NCBI GenBank assembly: GCA_907163375.1
Contig: CAJQUW010000622.1
Span: forward strand, 124,001-188,000
DNA length: 64,000 nucleotides
Direction of reading: 5' to 3'
DNA from: Prostheceraeus crozeri
Lineage: Eukaryota > Platyhelminthes > Polycladida > Euryleptidae
Positions 62,864 to 64,000 of this stretch are shown here, piece by piece; position 1 is the stretch's first letter; each line of letters starts with the position of its first letter. Made by a program: the position numbers and the translations under genes. Below the pieces are notes generated by a model. That model saw only the letters and a program-made list of their open reading frames with translations, ran no database searches and was not told the DNA's origin.

Positions 62864-63884
62864 ATGGTGCGCAACTACAAACCAAAAACCGATCGCAAAT
62901 GTGATACCAGAAGAAATACCAGAAAATTGGATGTGAGATTCTACGGCTGGAAAGGACTGGGTTAGAGGCTTTAAAGCGACATCTGAAAATCTCTCTTCGA
63001 TCTCCAGAACCCACAAGTATGAATCGAGCTCAGTGATTCAATCAAGATAAGGTAAATCATTTTTTCGATCTTTGGTCAGAACCTCAGAGGAAAAATCGAT
63101 ATGGACCCGAATCCATCTTCAATCTTGATGAAACAGGGATTTCAACTGTTCAAGGCGTGCCACAAGTTTTAGCCGCACGTGGCATGAAGTAAGTGGGAAA
63201 ATCACGGCCGCTGAGCGTCATCAGGTTGGATGAACAGTGATCTATTCCCTGAAGTGCTACGTCATTTCATTCGTCACATCGGTTGTTCTACAGAGAAGCC
63301 TGCCATTCTTTTTATGGACAATCATGAGAGTCACCTCGGAGTTCACGTTCTCGAAATTGCTCGATCAAACGGACTTTCGATCCTAACCTTTCCACCTCAC
63401 ACGTCCCACCGATTGCAGCCCTTGGATGTGTCAGTCTATGGTCCCGAAGGCTTATTACAAAAAAGCAGTAAATGACTGAAACATAAGTTCTCACGGAAGC
63501 CGAATTTCTATGTATGATCTTCCAGAATGCTTCTCACGGGCATTTAACAGGGCCATGTCATACGAGAACATTGCTGCTGGATTCAGGAAAACTGGAATCT
63601 GGCCAGTGAACTCGGACATCTTTGGAGAATCTGATTTTGTTGCAGCGGCTGTATTCAACGTTAGGCCTACAGACGGACAACCCCACAATGGAGCAGGCAC
63701 ATGTCAGTGCGATGAAATGCCGACTACATCAAGCGCAACAACTCTTGATTCAAGTTTTGAGGAGCTGAAGAAGATAAGACCACTTCCGAAAAGAAAACTC
63801 ATCGACTCAAACAAGCCAAAGAGGAGGAGAGTGAGCGCTGGGTGTCAGCTTATATCTGCTGAAATAGCATCAAGAAAGCAATGA
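62864..63884 (+). pseudogene. pogo/Jerky-type transposase, broken
   Basis: Begins MVRNYKPKTDRK, the usual start of this class. Then, in shifting frames: SLRSPEPTSMNRAQ, FFDLWSEPQRKNRYGPESIF, NLDETGISTVQGVPQVLAAR (first catalytic Asp), GWMNSDLFPEVLRHFIRHIG, KPAILFMDNHESHLGVHVLE (second Asp), LTFPPHTSHRLQPLDVSVYG (third catalytic region) and the C-terminal YDLPECFSRAFNRAMSYENI, AAGFRKTGIWPVNSDIFGE, ending KRRRVSAGCQLI. Much of the DNA-binding part and the stretch between VLAARGMK and GWMN are deleted, and there are several stops and frameshifts (about 62955, 63190 and 63460). Confidence 0.88.
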
Positions 63885-64000
63885 AAGAGCAATGAAAGGA
63901 TGAAAGAAAGCCCTTTAGAGGAGATCGGTGGATCCGGTGAGAGACGTGAAAGTTGGTAGCTTCATTGTCGTCAAATGAAGCCAATTAATTCAAAGAAAGA

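Larger units (their letters stand above)
62326..64000 (+). mobile_element. pogo/Jerky-type (DDE_1) DNA transposon, runs off the window
   Basis: The left end region has TAGGGGAGAACGGGGCACAT then TGAACC, and GGGGCAGTATGAACCA and GGGGCAGTTTGAACCA words, a repeat style common at termini of pogo-like elements. A transposase pseudogene follows. The right end is beyond the window. Confidence 0.75.

Overview
The window is animal nuclear DNA with no bacterial features: no operons, rRNA or tRNA genes. It looks like intergenic sequence of a marine invertebrate, and I cannot identify the species. The octamer TAGGCCTA recurs about ten times in unrelated places. From memory this is common in echinoderm and some other marine animal genomes, so it is only a weak pointer. 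No host gene can be called with confidence; one weak promoter plus first-exon candidate lies near 47.2-47.3 kb. Almost everything recognisable is a mobile element.

The centrepiece is a Polinton/Maverick (adintovirus-like) at 10499-31659. It is 21.2 kb long, has 578-bp inverted terminal repeats (TIRs) that start AGT and end ACT, and is flanked by a 6-bp target duplication, GTTTAA. From left to right it holds: an unrecognised cargo-like gene (+); a 460-bp satellite array; a partial protease duplicate and an adenain-like protease (+); a leftward block with an integrase that carries an N-terminal parvovirus-type phospholipase A2 domain, two pX/pVI-like small virion proteins, the major capsid protein, a duplicated gene start and fibre-like coiled-coil proteins; then a rightward block with an Asn-rich zinc-finger protein, a membrane-anchored P-loop ATPase-like gene, the protein-primed DNA polymerase B, a helical protein, the penton-like minor capsid protein and the packaging ATPase; and last a two-helix membrane protein (-). 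The ends are nearly identical, so the insertion is recent, but several genes are broken (about six breaks in all). It is treated here as a fossil.

The left flank (1-10.5 kb) has a minisatellite, a diverged duplicated block on either side of a 5'-truncated LINE with a long open RT frame, and a broken Tc1 element in a (TA)n tract. The right flank (31.7-64 kb) holds LINE fragments (33.3, 36.0, 41.3, 45.4 and 51.8-54.7 kb), Penelope-like fragments (36.9-37.6 and 41.9-42.3 kb), a 2.16-kb near-perfect Tc1 foldback (38.3-40.4 kb), a broken Tc1 element (49.2-50.7 kb), a deleted Tc1 derivative nested exactly in a LINE RT gene (52.0-52.9 kb), a mariner-type transposase (DUF4817 class) split by a 4.9-kb CACTA/EnSpm-like element that itself carries a hAT element (54.9-60.7 kb), and the start of a pogo/Jerky-type transposon (62.3 kb to the window end).

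The Polinton genes form the usual set for such an element: integration (integrase), replication (protein-primed polymerase), particle assembly (capsid proteins, protease, packaging ATPase) and probably entry (PLA2, pVI-like, fibre-like). The PLA2-integrase frame, the second ATPase-like gene and the cargo/satellite segment are the least ordinary parts.
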